A stretch of DNA of 64,000 nucleotides, from the NCBI RefSeq assembly GCF_008830225.1, contig NZ_WAIE01000004.1, positions 248,001-312,000 on the forward strand. The letters are read 5' to 3'. The notes beneath the pieces are model-generated. The model had not been told where the DNA came from, did no database searches, and was given only the letters and a program-made list of their open reading frames with translations. Positions 1 through 9,418 of the stretch are shown piece after piece (the first letter of the stretch is position 1; every line of letters begins with the position of its first letter). Made by a program: the position numbers and the translations under genes. The DNA comes from Pseudodesulfovibrio senegalensis (GTDB lineage Bacteria; Desulfobacterota; Desulfovibrionia; Desulfovibrionales; Desulfovibrionaceae).

Positions 1-386
1 GGACCTTCCGCATCACCTTCGGTCGTTGCGGCGTGCACACGCAGGGCCATACCCTGAACAACAAGCTGCTGTTCGAGCGCGTTTCCGAAAACGTGCTCTG
101 GATCAACACGGAACGTGCAGCGGAGTTGGGCATCGAAAACAACGACTACGTCAATGTCGGCTCCCGCACCCATCGCGGCAAGATTCGCGCATTCGTCACG
201 GACTACGTCCATCCGGAAGCCATCTTCATGCTGCACGGTTTCGGGCACACCCTGCCCACGGAATCCCGCGCCCGCGGACGCGGCGTGGCCGACAACGAAC
301 TCATGCCCCAGGGCATCCGCAAGTACGACAAGGCCGGCGGAGCCGTGGCCATGCAGGAGCATTTCGTCACCGTCACCAAGGAATAG
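1..386 (+). CDS. Molybdopterin oxidoreductase, C-terminal fragment (PhsA/PsrA-like)
   Basis: Only the last ~127 codons are in the window; the reading frame enters at base 3 and ends at TAG 384-386. The visible part is the C-terminal molybdopterin-dinucleotide-binding domain of the DMSO reductase superfamily. It shows the HTQ..TLNN segment, NVLWINTE..AELGI, a VHPEAIFMLHGFGH stretch and a closing VTVTKE. This arrangement is typical of thiosulfate/polysulfide reductase catalytic subunits, but the substrate cannot be told from this end. Molybdenum-cofactor genes follow immediately on the same strand, behind a terminator. Confidence 0.8.
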   Translation, partial: TFRITFGRCGVHTQGHTLNNKLLFERVSENVLWINTERAAELGIENNDYVNVGSRTHRGKIRAFVTDYVHPEAIFMLHGFGHTLPTESRARGRGVADNELMPQGIRKYDKAGGAVAMQEHFVTVTKE

Positions 387-466
387 CGGTTTCGCGTTCC
401 ACGGTGTCACCGTCACCAGAGAGGGCCCGTTTTCGGGCCCTCATCGGTATTGTTGAAGAATGCCGA

Positions 467-508
467 CAACCCGCCGAACTCCATGAGCTCTCGGCGGGTT
501 GATTTTTC
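467..508 (+). terminator. Rho-independent terminator after the molybdopterin oxidoreductase
   Basis: An 11-bp perfect stem, CAACCCGCCGA (467-477) with TCGGCGGGTTG (491-501), is followed by ATTTTTC. A second GC-rich inverted repeat (GAGGGCCC / GGGCCCTC, 421-442) lies just upstream without a T tract. Confidence 0.8.
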
Positions 509-567
509 AAGGCGGGGTGGTACGATGCAACCGTGCTGCCCACTGTTACCCCCGAATGGAGAACATA

Positions 568-2196
568 ATGAACATCGGAGAATTGACGTTTGAGGAATTC
601 AAGGCCTGGGCCGCTGAATTCCATGGGTATCCTGCGCCCGGGCTGCTGATCGGCGCCTACATGGTCGAAATGGCCAAGCGCGAAATGCCCGAGGGCACGC
701 TTTTCGAAGTGGTGGTGGAAACGCACAAATGTTTGCCGGACGCCGTGCAGATGCTGACCCTGTGCAGCACCGGCAACAGCTGGATGCGTGTGAACAATCT
801 GGGCCGCTACGCCCTGAGCATGTTCGACAAGTTCACGGGCGAGGGCGTGCGTGTCTGGCTGGATGCGGACAAGATGGAAAAATTCCCCGAGACCCGTTCA
901 TGGTTTCTCAAGGAACGGGCCAAGAAGGATCAGGATACGGATCTCCTGTTCCGGGAGATCAAGGAAGCCGGGGAGAGCACCTGCTCCATGGAGCGCATCA
1001 TCATCCCGGAAAAGCATCTCGGCCACAAGCACATGCGCACCATCGGCCTGTGCCCGGTCTGTGGCGAGGCCTATCCCACCAACGACGGTGCCATCTGCCG
1101 AGGCTGTCAGGGTGAGGCCACCTATATTTCCCTTGAACGCCGTCCTGTTGCGCAGGCAAGCCCGGAACTCAAGGCCGTTTCCGCCAAGGAGGCTGTCGGA
1201 CGCACCGCACTGCACGACATGACCCGCATCGCTCCCGGCGAATCCAAGGGAGCCGAGTTCAAGGCCGGACAGGAATTTTCCGCCGGCGACATCTGCCGGC
1301 TGCACCGCATGGGCCGTCAGCGAGTCTTCGTGGAGGAGCTGACCGACCCGGGCGCTGAATGGGTTCATGAAAACGAGGCGGTCAAGCATTTTGCGGGCCG
1401 CATGGCCGGCGACGGCATCGACTACGACCCGGACCCGTCCGAGGGCAAGATCAATTTCAGGGCCGCATGTTCCGGCCTTCTGACCATTGACAGGGACAAG
1501 CTGGAAGCCTTCAACCTCGTGCCGGACGTCATGTGTACCACGCGTCAGGGCGACATCGTGGTGGAAAAGGGCAAGAACGTGGCCGGAACCCGCGCCATTC
1601 CCCTGTATATTTCCCGCGAAAACTACAGCCGCGCCATTGCCGTGCTGGGCGAAGAGCCCCTGCTGGAGCTTCTGCCCCTGCGCAAGGCAAAGGTGGGCGT
1701 GTTGGTCACCGGGACCGAAGTGTTCAAGGGGCTTGTGGAAGACAAGTTCGCGCCCGTGATTTCCAGCAAGGTGCAGCACCTCGGCTCCGAGGTGGTCACC
1801 ACGGCCATCGCCCCGGACGACCGCAAGGCCATTGCGGACAGCGTGTATGCCATGCTTGATGCCGGGGTGGACCTCATCGTGACCACGGCCGGTCTTTCCG
1901 TGGACCCGGACGACGTGACCCGCCCGGCCCTCATCGACGCGGGCCTGAGCGACTATGTGTATGGCGCACCCATCCTGCCCGGAGCCATGACCCTTGTGGG
2001 CCGCATCGGCGACGTGCAGGTGCTGGGTGTTCCTGCCTGCGCGCTTTTCTACAAGACCACGAGCCTTGACCTGCTGCTGCCGCGCCTGCTGGCCGGAAAG
2101 GACATCAGCCGGCGCGATCTCGCGCGCATGGCCGAAGGCGGCTTTTGCCTGGGTTGCAGAACCTGTACCTTCCCCAAGTGTCCGTTCGGGAAATAG
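568..2196 (+). CDS. FmdE-MoeA-like molybdopterin-binding fusion protein
   Basis: 542 aa. The ATG at 568 is preferred because GGAGA lies 5-10 nt upstream; an in-frame ATG at 556 has no good site. Residues ~1-200 match the FmdE domain (formylmethanofuran dehydrogenase subunit E family), with a zinc-ribbon pair CPVCG / CRGC. Residues ~390-520 are a MoaB/MoeA-type molybdopterin-binding fold, including VLVTGTEVF and a VDPDDVTRPA segment in place of the usual SxGxxD loop. The protein ends in a four-cysteine tail (CLGCRTC..KC). Its role is inferred to be molybdenum or tungsten cofactor insertion or maturation. It forms a tight operon with moaA, with 9 nt between them. Confidence 0.75.
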   Translation: MNIGELTFEEFKAWAAEFHGYPAPGLLIGAYMVEMAKREMPEGTLFEVVVETHKCLPDAVQMLTLCSTGNSWMRVNNLGRYALSMFDKFTGEGVRVWLDADKMEKFPETRSWFLKERAKKDQDTDLLFREIKEAGESTCSMERIIIPEKHLGHKHMRTIGLCPVCGEAYPTNDGAICRGCQGEATYISLERRPVAQASPELKAVSAKEAVGRTALHDMTRIAPGESKGAEFKAGQEFSAGDICRLHRMGRQRVFVEELTDPGAEWVHENEAVKHFAGRMAGDGIDYDPDPSEGKINFRAACSGLLTIDRDKLEAFNLVPDVMCTTRQGDIVVEKGKNVAGTRAIPLYISRENYSRAIAVLGEEPLLELLPLRKAKVGVLVTGTEVFKGLVEDKFAPVISSKVQHLGSEVVTTAIAPDDRKAIADSVYAMLDAGVDLIVTTAGLSVDPDDVTRPALIDAGLSDYVYGAPILPGAMTLVGRIGDVQVLGVPACALFYKTTSLDLLLPRLLAGKDISRRDLARMAEGGFCLGCRTCTFPKCPFGK

Positions 2197-2205
2197 GAGG
2201 ATGCC

Positions 2206-3207
2206 ATGCATTCCGATTCCTTGCAGGACGGCCATGGTCGCAGGGTCAGTTATCTGCGTGTGAGCGTCACGGACCGATGCAACCTGCGCTGTACCTATTG
2301 CGTGAGCCAGGACATGCATTTCATTCCGCATCCGAACATCCTTCGGTATGAGGAAATCCTTCGCGTCATGGAACTGGGTGTTTCCATGGGCGTGGACAAG
2401 GTGCGTTTTACCGGCGGCGAACCCTTTGTCCGCAAGGGGTTCACCGACTTTCTGGTGGAGGCGGCACGGCAGTTTCCTGATCTGGAACTGTGCGCCACCA
2501 CCAACGGCACGCGCATCGGCGAACACCTCGAAAGGTTGGCCGGAACCGGGGTCCGGCTGAACGTGTCTCTGGATACGCTGCAGCCGGACAAGTTCCGGGC
2601 CATAACCGGTCGCGATCTCTTTCATGAGGTGCGGGCCAATATCGACCGCTGCCTTGATGCCGGAATCAAGCTCAAGGTCAACGTGGTGGCCATGGGCGGC
2701 GTGAACAGTGACGAGCTGGCCGATTTCGTGGCCTTTGCCGAAGCAAATCCCCTGGACCTCAGGTTTATCGAGTTCATGCCCATCGGCGACGGGACCCGCT
2801 GGTCGCGGGATTCCGTGTGGCTTGCCGCTGACATCGTGCGGGACATCAGGGCGCTGACAGCCGTCGAGCCTTTGGTGGGCAAGGGCCGTAACTCCGGCCC
2901 CGCACGCATGTTCAATCTGGTGAACGGTCAGGGACGCATCGGTGTGATCTCTCCCTATAGCAACCACTTTTGCGCCACCTGCAACCGGCTGCGCCTGACT
3001 TCGGACGGGGATTTGCGTACATGCCTGTTTTCTGACAAGGTCTTTCGCCTTCGTCCGGCCCTGCGCAACCCCCGGTTGAACCGGGATTCCCTGGAGCGCA
3101 TCGTGCGGGCGGCCACTGTGGGCAAGCCCATGGGGCACCGACTGCTGGAAAACATGCACGGCGAGGACGGTGTCTGCCACACACGCATGTCCGCCATCGG
3201 CGGATGA
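2206..3207 (+). CDS. moaA: GTP 3',8-cyclase MoaA
   Basis: 333 aa, normal length for MoaA, the radical-SAM enzyme that catalyses the first step of molybdopterin synthesis (GTP to 3',8-cyclo-7,8-dihydro-GTP, acting with MoaC). The N-terminal cluster motif CNLRCTYC binds the SAM [4Fe-4S]. The C-terminal cluster is visible as CATCNRLRLTSDGDLRTC. The protein ends in the double glycine (SAIGG) that is essential in this family. The Shine-Dalgarno sequence AGGAGG overlaps the end of the upstream gene, so translation is probably coupled. Assignment is firm. Confidence 0.95.
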   Translation: MHSDSLQDGHGRRVSYLRVSVTDRCNLRCTYCVSQDMHFIPHPNILRYEEILRVMELGVSMGVDKVRFTGGEPFVRKGFTDFLVEAARQFPDLELCATTNGTRIGEHLERLAGTGVRLNVSLDTLQPDKFRAITGRDLFHEVRANIDRCLDAGIKLKVNVVAMGGVNSDELADFVAFAEANPLDLRFIEFMPIGDGTRWSRDSVWLAADIVRDIRALTAVEPLVGKGRNSGPARMFNLVNGQGRIGVISPYSNHFCATCNRLRLTSDGDLRTCLFSDKVFRLRPALRNPRLNRDSLERIVRAATVGKPMGHRLLENMHGEDGVCHTRMSAIGG

Positions 3208-3281
3208 ACCGTTACAGGATTATACTTGTCTGATTTCGTTTGCCGTGTTGCCTTGTTTCATAAGTGTTGTAAGGTGACAGA

Positions 3282-6158
3282 ATGATACGAAGGTTTTTGC
3301 GAGGAAAGTCCATAGGCACCCGACTTGTGGTCGGGTACTCCGTTCTTTTCCTTTTGGTCATGTCGCTGGTGGGCGGAATGTCCTACCTGCTGGTGCGCGG
3401 CATTGTCGAGCGGGATGTCCGTGATGAGTTGCGCGTAACCACGGATTCCGTGGCCGGCATGGTACGGGCTGCCACAGCCGCTTCCATCAGGAACAGGCTG
3501 CGCGCCATCGCCGAAAAGAACGTGCAAATCCTGTCCTCCCTTGAAGCAGGTGTTCGGTCCGGAAAGATGACGGCCCGTGAGGCGCGTCGGGATGCCCGGA
3601 TGATACTGGACAGCCAGACCGTTGGCCGTACCGGATACGTGTATTGTCTGGACAGTTCCGGTGTGGTGCGCCTGCACCCCGAAAAGAGCGTTGAAGGAAC
3701 GGATGTCTCCGGCCGTGAATTTGTGCAGCGCATGCAGAAATTGAAGCAGGGATACCTTGAGTACGCCTGGCAGAATCCCGGCGAAAAACGTCCCCGTGAA
3801 AAGGCTCTGTATGTGGAATACTTCAAGCCCTGGGACTGGTATGTGGCCGTGACCTCGTATCGCGATGAGTTCTCATCCCTTGTGGACTCCGCTGATTTTC
3901 GCGACAGCGTGCTTTCCATTCGCCTCGGCCAGTCCGGGTACGCCTATGTGTTGGACACCAAGGGTAATCTCATCATTCATCACCGGATATCGGACAATGT
4001 TCTGGATGCCAGAGATGCCAACGGAAAGCAGATTGTCCGTGAAATGGTGCGCCGGAAAAACGGCCTTTTCGAATATTCATGGAAGAATCCCGGCGAATCA
4101 CGAGCACGGGAAAAGGTTGTGGCTTTTCGGTATCTGCCGGAATTCGACTGGATTGTTGCGGCATCCATCTACCGTGACGAGATGTACGCTCCCCTCCATA
4201 CGCTGAGTTGGCTGTTCGCGGGGAGCGGACTTTTGGCCATGTTGCTGATCATCCCCCTGAGCGCATTGGTTGCCCGCAGTATTTCATCGCCGCTGCAACG
4301 GCTCATGCTCATGCTCCAAAAGGCCGCGGACGGCGATTATTCCGTGCGTGGAAACGGAGATTCCGAAGACGAACTCGGGCGGCTGACCCTCCGGTTCAAC
4401 CAGTTCATGGACGTGTTGCAGCAGTCCCGGGAAAGGCTGGACAGCGAAATGGGCATTCGCCGTCAGGTGGAGCACAAGCAGGTGCTTTTCGAGGAGGTTT
4501 TCCAGAACGCGCTGGAGGGTATCGTCATAACCGATGTGAACGGCCGCATCGTGACCGTGAATCCGGCCTTCACCGTGATCACGGGGTACGAGCGGCATGA
4601 GGTGGTGGGGGAGAATCCCCGCGTGCTCAAGTCCGACAAGCATTCCGAAGAATTTTACCGCGAGATGTGGCAATCGTTGAAGGAGAACGGGCATTGGGCC
4701 GGGGAAATATGGAATCGCCGCAAGAACGGGGAACCGTATCCGGAATTGCTGACCATCAGCGCCATCCATGACGAAAACGGCCAGGTCAGCCATTATGTCT
4801 CCATGTTCCATGACCTGACCGACATGAAGCGTCAGGAAGAGGAACTGCATTACCAGCACAACCACGACGCATTGACAGGACTCCCCAACCGGGTGTTGCT
4901 GCTGGACCGCCTTTCCGTGGCCATGAATCATGCCGCCCGCGACGATGGACGGGTTGTTGTGCTGTATATTGATCTGGATAATTTCAAGAACGTGAACGAT
5001 TCCATGGGGCATTCCATGGGAGACCTGCTGTTGCAGCAGGCTGCGGAACGTTTCGGCGCCACCCTGCACGAGGAGGATACACTGGCCCGGATCGGGGGAG
5101 ACGAGTTCGTGGCCCTGCTCGAAGGCCGTTTTGACGAACGATATGCCGTGGACGTGGTCCACCAGCTGCTGGCAGCCATGGAACCGCCGTTCATTCTCGG
5201 CGGCGAGGAAGCCTATATCACGGCCAGCGTGGGCATGACTTTCTACCCCGAAGACGGCAAGGACCCGGACACGCTGATCAAGAATGCGGACATGGCCATG
5301 TCCGGGGCCAAAAATCTGGGCAAGAACTCCTACCATGTGTTCACCCGCGAGATGGATGACAGGGTCAATCGGCGCATGCAACTGGAGCGCGACATGCGCC
5401 AGGGGCTCAAGCGGGACGAATTCATGGTCTATTACCAGCCCAAGATCGACCTGGCCAACAAGAAGATTTCGGGCATGGAGGCTCTGGTGCGCTGGGTGCG
5501 GCTGGACGGAACCGTGGTCAGTCCCATGGACTTCATTCCTCTGGCCGAGGAAAACGGTCTGATCATCGACATCGGTGCGCGCGTGCTGGACAAGGCCTGT
5601 GCATTCCTGCGCATTCTGGACGAAGGCCCGCATGCCGGTCTTAATGTGGCCGTGAACCTGTCGCCCGAGCAGTTCCGGCAGGAAGACCTTGTGGAAATGG
5701 TGCGGCGCACCCTCGATATTCATGACCTTTCGCCGGACCGGCTGGATCTTGAAATAACCGAGTCCACCATCATGCGGGATATCGACGATACCGTGTACAA
5801 GCTGAATCAGCTTGTGGCCATGGGCATCCGGATTTCCATCGACGATTTCGGCACCGGGTATTCTTCAATGTATTATCTCAAGAAATTCCCGATTGATACG
5901 CTCAAGATCGACAGGTCGTTCGTACGCGATATCTGCGAGGACCCCAACGACGCCAACATCGTGCAGACCATCACCGTCATGGCGGACAATCTGGGCATCA
6001 AGGTCGTGGCCGAAGGCGTTGAAACAGTGGAACAGCAGGAGCTTCTGACTTCGTTCGGCTGCCAGCAGGTGCAGGGTTTCCTGTTCAGCCCGCCGTTGCC
6101 TGCACCCGGGTTCGAGGAGTATCTTACAGGCTTTGAAACGAGGAGCGGGGAAGGCTGA
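3282..6158 (+). CDS. Membrane Cache-HAMP-PAS-GGDEF-EAL cyclic-di-GMP signalling protein
   Basis: 958 aa. The order is a transmembrane helix (~14-36), a periplasmic double-Cache-like sensor region with two internally similar segments (GYVYCLDSSG and GYAYVLDTKG), a second transmembrane helix (~307-330), HAMP, PAS (~405-520), GGDEF and EAL. The GGDEF motif is intact (605-609), so diguanylate cyclase activity is possible. The EAL domain keeps EAL (733-735), the DDFGTGYSS loop, KIDRSFV and AEGVET, so phosphodiesterase activity is also possible. Which activity dominates cannot be read from sequence. It appears to be transcribed alone or at the head of the following gene, 97 nt downstream. Confidence 0.92.
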   Translation: MIRRFLRGKSIGTRLVVGYSVLFLLVMSLVGGMSYLLVRGIVERDVRDELRVTTDSVAGMVRAATAASIRNRLRAIAEKNVQILSSLEAGVRSGKMTAREARRDARMILDSQTVGRTGYVYCLDSSGVVRLHPEKSVEGTDVSGREFVQRMQKLKQGYLEYAWQNPGEKRPREKALYVEYFKPWDWYVAVTSYRDEFSSLVDSADFRDSVLSIRLGQSGYAYVLDTKGNLIIHHRISDNVLDARDANGKQIVREMVRRKNGLFEYSWKNPGESRAREKVVAFRYLPEFDWIVAASIYRDEMYAPLHTLSWLFAGSGLLAMLLIIPLSALVARSISSPLQRLMLMLQKAADGDYSVRGNGDSEDELGRLTLRFNQFMDVLQQSRERLDSEMGIRRQVEHKQVLFEEVFQNALEGIVITDVNGRIVTVNPAFTVITGYERHEVVGENPRVLKSDKHSEEFYREMWQSLKENGHWAGEIWNRRKNGEPYPELLTISAIHDENGQVSHYVSMFHDLTDMKRQEEELHYQHNHDALTGLPNRVLLLDRLSVAMNHAARDDGRVVVLYIDLDNFKNVNDSMGHSMGDLLLQQAAERFGATLHEEDTLARIGGDEFVALLEGRFDERYAVDVVHQLLAAMEPPFILGGEEAYITASVGMTFYPEDGKDPDTLIKNADMAMSGAKNLGKNSYHVFTREMDDRVNRRMQLERDMRQGLKRDEFMVYYQPKIDLANKKISGMEALVRWVRLDGTVVSPMDFIPLAEENGLIIDIGARVLDKACAFLRILDEGPHAGLNVAVNLSPEQFRQEDLVEMVRRTLDIHDLSPDRLDLEITESTIMRDIDDTVYKLNQLVAMGIRISIDDFGTGYSSMYYLKKFPIDTLKIDRSFVRDICEDPNDANIVQTITVMADNLGIKVVAEGVETVEQQELLTSFGCQQVQGFLFSPPLPAPGFEEYLTGFETRSGEG

Positions 6159-6255
6159 GAGTCTTTTCCGGCTTTGTCGTGACGGCGGCTTCGTCTTGTT
6201 CGGGGTTGTCCTGATTGGTTTGCGCCTTTTGTTCGTACAGCATCGAGGAGTATTC

Positions 6256-8550
6256 ATGCGTTGGAAAGTTGCGGCCGCAACGATTTTGCTCGTGGCTTTT
6301 GCGCTCTCGGGCCGTGTGCAGGCCCAATCCTTGCCCTTGCCGCAGCAGGCAAAGGCTTCGCAGCAGTCCGTCGTCATCCCGGAAAACGCCACTCCGGATC
6401 AGGTTGCGGGAATACTCGGTGCCATGAGCGACGAACAGGTCCGATCCGTGCTGCTCGATTACCTGCAAAAGGATGCCGCAGCGCGGCAACAGGCGGAGCG
6501 CAAACACGGGCTGGGGGCTGCTCTTCACCATATCCAGAAAAAAGTTCTGCATATCAGGGATCGTTTTGCATATGTCTTTTCCGGTGCGCGCCTTGTGCCG
6601 CACATTCTGCCCCGCCTGTTTGTCGGTGACGAGACGGGCGCGCATCCCGTATCTGTGCGCCCCATGGTTGTGGGGCTTGCCGTGCTTACGGCCCTGTGGA
6701 CCCTGCTGTTGTGGGGATTCGGCCGCCTGTGCCGGCCATTGCGGCAGCATATGGACGCCACTCCTGCCGAGGCCGGACTGTTCTACCGCATGACGCGCAT
6801 GTTCACGCGTCTGGGCGTGGAACTGGGCATCGTTGTTCTGGCTATGCTGGTGCTGGCCTGCGTGTACGTGATTTTTCTGCACGAGCCCGGCCGGCAACGG
6901 CCCATGCTCATGGTCTGGATTGTTGCCGTGCTTTTGTTCGAGGCTGTGCGGCTGGTTGCGCGCCTGCTTTTTGCGCCCAGTGCCCCGGGCCTGCGTCTGC
7001 TTCCCCTGCGTGATGAAACAGCGCGGACCCTGTCCCGGTATTCCTGTGTGATCGCTGCGGAACTCGGCCTCGGCATTCTGGTGCTCGGCGTGGTGCAGTT
7101 GTTCGACACGACCCTGGCGTTGTACCTGCTGGCCACCGGACTGGCCGGACTGCTGGTCAGCCTGACGCTGGTGGCCATGGCTCTGGCCAACGCGCACACC
7201 GGAGCCGAGGTGCTCTCTCGCGCCTTTCTGCCCGGAACACTGCGCTACCGTCTTGCCGGAAGCTGGCATGTGTTCTTTTCGCTGTACGTCCTGTTCTTCT
7301 GGGCATTCTGGGTGGTCAATCTGGTGGCCTTCGGCTACACGGCCATGCTTTCCGGCCTGCTGACGCTGCTGGTGGTTCCCGCCTATCTTTTGCTGTCCTG
7401 GGTGGTGGACCGCATGGTGGTTTATGCCGGCGAGATTGCGGGTCCGGCCCTGCTGGAAAAGGACCAGCCTCCGTCTGATCCGAAACGGGATTTCGTGGTG
7501 GACGAACATGGCGCTCCGTTGGAGACTGGGTGCCCCGTGGCCCGGTTGCGGCGGTTCCTGCACAAGATGTTCAGCGTGGTGCTCTTTTCGCTTTTCGTTC
7601 TGGTGATGCTGGAAATCTGGGGCATTAACCTGCCCGTGGCCCGTCGAGTCGCCGAAGGTGCGCTCAGCGTGCTTGTAACCCTTGTGTTGGCCTATATTTT
7701 CTGGACCGTGGCGCGTGCGGCCATCGAGAAAAAACTGCGCGGGCAGGCCGAGGCGGACGAGGAATCCGAGGAAGGCGGGCACGGCGGAGACCGTCTGGCA
7801 ACGCTGCTGGAACTGCTCAAGCGGTTCACTTTTGCGGTGCTTGTCGTTGTTGTGGTGCTTATCGTGCTTTCGTCGCTGGGCGTGAACACCGGGCCGCTGC
7901 TGGCGGGTGCGGGCGTGTTCGGCATCGCCATCGGATTCGGTTCGCAGACGCTGGTCAAGGACATCATTTCCGGCGTGTTCTTTCTCATGGATGACGCATT
8001 CCGGGTGGGCGATTATATCCAGCTGTCCCATGCCAAGGGAACCGTGGAGGAGATTTCCGTGCGCTCCATGAAGCTGCGCCACCATCTGGGCATGCTCTAC
8101 ACCGTGCCCTACGGCTCCATCCGCGAGGTGCGCAACATGACCCGTGACTGGAGCGTCATGAAGCTCGAATATCTCGTGCCCTTCGACACGGACATCCAGC
8201 ACGTGAAAAAGATCGTCAAGCGCATCAACAAGGAGATCAAGGCCATTCCGGAACTGGCGGGCGGCATGCTGGGCGACATCAAGTCGCAGGGCGTCAAGGC
8301 CATGGAGGAATACGGCATGCGCATGCGCATCAAGTTCATGACCAAGCCCGGCCACCAGTTTACCATTCGCAAGCTGGTGCTGGCAAAGCTGCGCCGCTAT
8401 TTCGAGGAAGAGGGCCTGCAGTTCGCCTATCGGAAGGTCTCGGTGGCCCTGCCGTCCGATGCCCGGGACGACCGGCAGTTCAAGGAACAGGTGGGCGCCG
8501 CGGTGGCCCAGGCCGTGGAGGAAGAGGAAAAGGGTCAGGACAAGCACTGA
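6256..8550 (+). CDS. Large MscS-family mechanosensitive channel
   Basis: 764 aa. The ATG at 6256 is chosen because GAGGAG lies directly upstream and the protein then begins with a signal peptide (cleavage near VQAQS). A long, mostly hydrophobic N-terminal half with about eight or more membrane segments is followed by the MscS pore helix and beta domain. These appear as AGAGVFGIAIGFGSQTLVKD, the classic glycine/alanine-rich TM3 and its continuation, then FRVGDYIQ and the VPYGSIREVRNM segment. The size and signal peptide resemble the MscK/YbdG-like large channels. Role inferred: release of solutes on hypo-osmotic shock. Confidence 0.88.
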   Translation: MRWKVAAATILLVAFALSGRVQAQSLPLPQQAKASQQSVVIPENATPDQVAGILGAMSDEQVRSVLLDYLQKDAAARQQAERKHGLGAALHHIQKKVLHIRDRFAYVFSGARLVPHILPRLFVGDETGAHPVSVRPMVVGLAVLTALWTLLLWGFGRLCRPLRQHMDATPAEAGLFYRMTRMFTRLGVELGIVVLAMLVLACVYVIFLHEPGRQRPMLMVWIVAVLLFEAVRLVARLLFAPSAPGLRLLPLRDETARTLSRYSCVIAAELGLGILVLGVVQLFDTTLALYLLATGLAGLLVSLTLVAMALANAHTGAEVLSRAFLPGTLRYRLAGSWHVFFSLYVLFFWAFWVVNLVAFGYTAMLSGLLTLLVVPAYLLLSWVVDRMVVYAGEIAGPALLEKDQPPSDPKRDFVVDEHGAPLETGCPVARLRRFLHKMFSVVLFSLFVLVMLEIWGINLPVARRVAEGALSVLVTLVLAYIFWTVARAAIEKKLRGQAEADEESEEGGHGGDRLATLLELLKRFTFAVLVVVVVLIVLSSLGVNTGPLLAGAGVFGIAIGFGSQTLVKDIISGVFFLMDDAFRVGDYIQLSHAKGTVEEISVRSMKLRHHLGMLYTVPYGSIREVRNMTRDWSVMKLEYLVPFDTDIQHVKKIVKRINKEIKAIPELAGGMLGDIKSQGVKAMEEYGMRMRIKFMTKPGHQFTIRKLVLAKLRRYFEEEGLQFAYRKVSVALPSDARDDRQFKEQVGAAVAQAVEEEEKGQDKH

Positions 8551-8578
8551 TCCGCAACAAGCAAAACAGGGAGACGTC

Positions 8579-9319
8579 ATGAAGATCGTGAGATTCGACC
8601 GGGACGGCCGGGGAACGTGGGGTATAGTGGAAGGTTCTCTTGTGCGCGTCATGGGTGCCGGCTTCAAGCCTTCGGATGAAACGCTGCCCCTGGCCGATAT
8701 TTCCCTGTTGCCTCCCTGCGTACCTACCAAGGCGGTGTGTGTCGGACTCAACTATCGGGAACACGCTGCCGAGCTTTCCATGGAAGTGCCCGAGGAACCC
8801 GTGCTGTTCATGAAGCCGCCGTCCAGCCTGTGTGCGTCCGGCGGCGTGATCCGCTATCCTTCCCAGACGCAGAATCTGCATTACGAGGCCGAGCTGGCCA
8901 TCGTCATCGGTACGCAGGCCAAGGACGTTCCCGAAAGCGAGGCCCACAAGCACATCCTCGGCTATACCTGCGCCAACGACGTGACTGCCCGAGACATTCA
9001 GGCCAGGGACGGGCAGTGGGTCCGGGCCAAGTCGTTCGATACCTTTTTGCCGCTCGGTCCATGCATCGAGACCGAATTCGATCCCTCCAACGCAGTCATT
9101 TCCCTGCGCCTGAACGGCGAGACATGCCAGCATTCGACCACTGCGGATTTCATTTTTCCGGTTTCCTATCTGGTTTCCTTTGTCTCGCAGGTCATGACGC
9201 TGATTCCCGGAGACGTGATCCTGACCGGTACGCCGCCCGGCGTGGGGCCCATGGAAAAGGGCGACCGCGTGGAGGTGGACATTCAGGGGATCGGCGTGCT
9301 GGAAAATGTGGTCGGTTGA
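8579..9319 (+). CDS. Fumarylacetoacetate hydrolase family protein
   Basis: 246 aa, starting at ATG 8579 behind AGGGAGA. It shows the FAH-family core: CVGLNYREHAAE near residue 55, FMKPPSS, the metal-binding E-x-E (HYEAELAIVIG), a GYTCANDVTARD segment, and the C-terminal ILTGTPPGVGP loop. Relatives act on acylpyruvates or on 2-hydroxyhepta-2,4-diene-1,7-dioate; the true substrate is not evident. It lies 28 nt behind the channel gene, probably co-transcribed, without an obvious functional link. Confidence 0.85.
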   Translation: MKIVRFDRDGRGTWGIVEGSLVRVMGAGFKPSDETLPLADISLLPPCVPTKAVCVGLNYREHAAELSMEVPEEPVLFMKPPSSLCASGGVIRYPSQTQNLHYEAELAIVIGTQAKDVPESEAHKHILGYTCANDVTARDIQARDGQWVRAKSFDTFLPLGPCIETEFDPSNAVISLRLNGETCQHSTTADFIFPVSYLVSFVSQVMTLIPGDVILTGTPPGVGPMEKGDRVEVDIQGIGVLENVVG

Positions 9320-9357
9320 TTGACCGTTTCATGGCCCGTTTAGCTTGAATCGAATGA

Positions 9358-9400
9358 TAAACGCCCCTGTCCGCGCATGCGGACAGGGGCGTTCGGTTAT
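9358..9400. terminator. Bidirectional hairpin between convergent genes
   Basis: A perfect 14-bp stem, ACGCCCCTGTCCGC / GCGGACAGGGGCGT, spans 9361-9392 between the convergent FAH-family and PLP-enzyme genes. The T tracts are weak on both sides, so termination strength is uncertain. Confidence 0.65.
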
Positions 9401-9418
9401 CGGTAGGCGACGGATAAA

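Noticed and set aside
387-567. Molybdenum-cofactor riboswitch before the MoeA-like gene
   Set aside because: The gap is mostly occupied by the terminator of the previous gene; no multi-helix leader was apparent.
898-3180. Long open frame on the minus strand opposite the MoeA-like and moaA genes
   Set aside because: It is a shadow of high-GC coding sequence; its translation is low-complexity and has no family features, while the plus strand encodes recognisable proteins.
6124-8751. Long minus-strand open frame opposite the MscS-type channel
   Set aside because: The translation is rich in His/Gln/Arg, typical of antisense frames in this GC range, with no domain.
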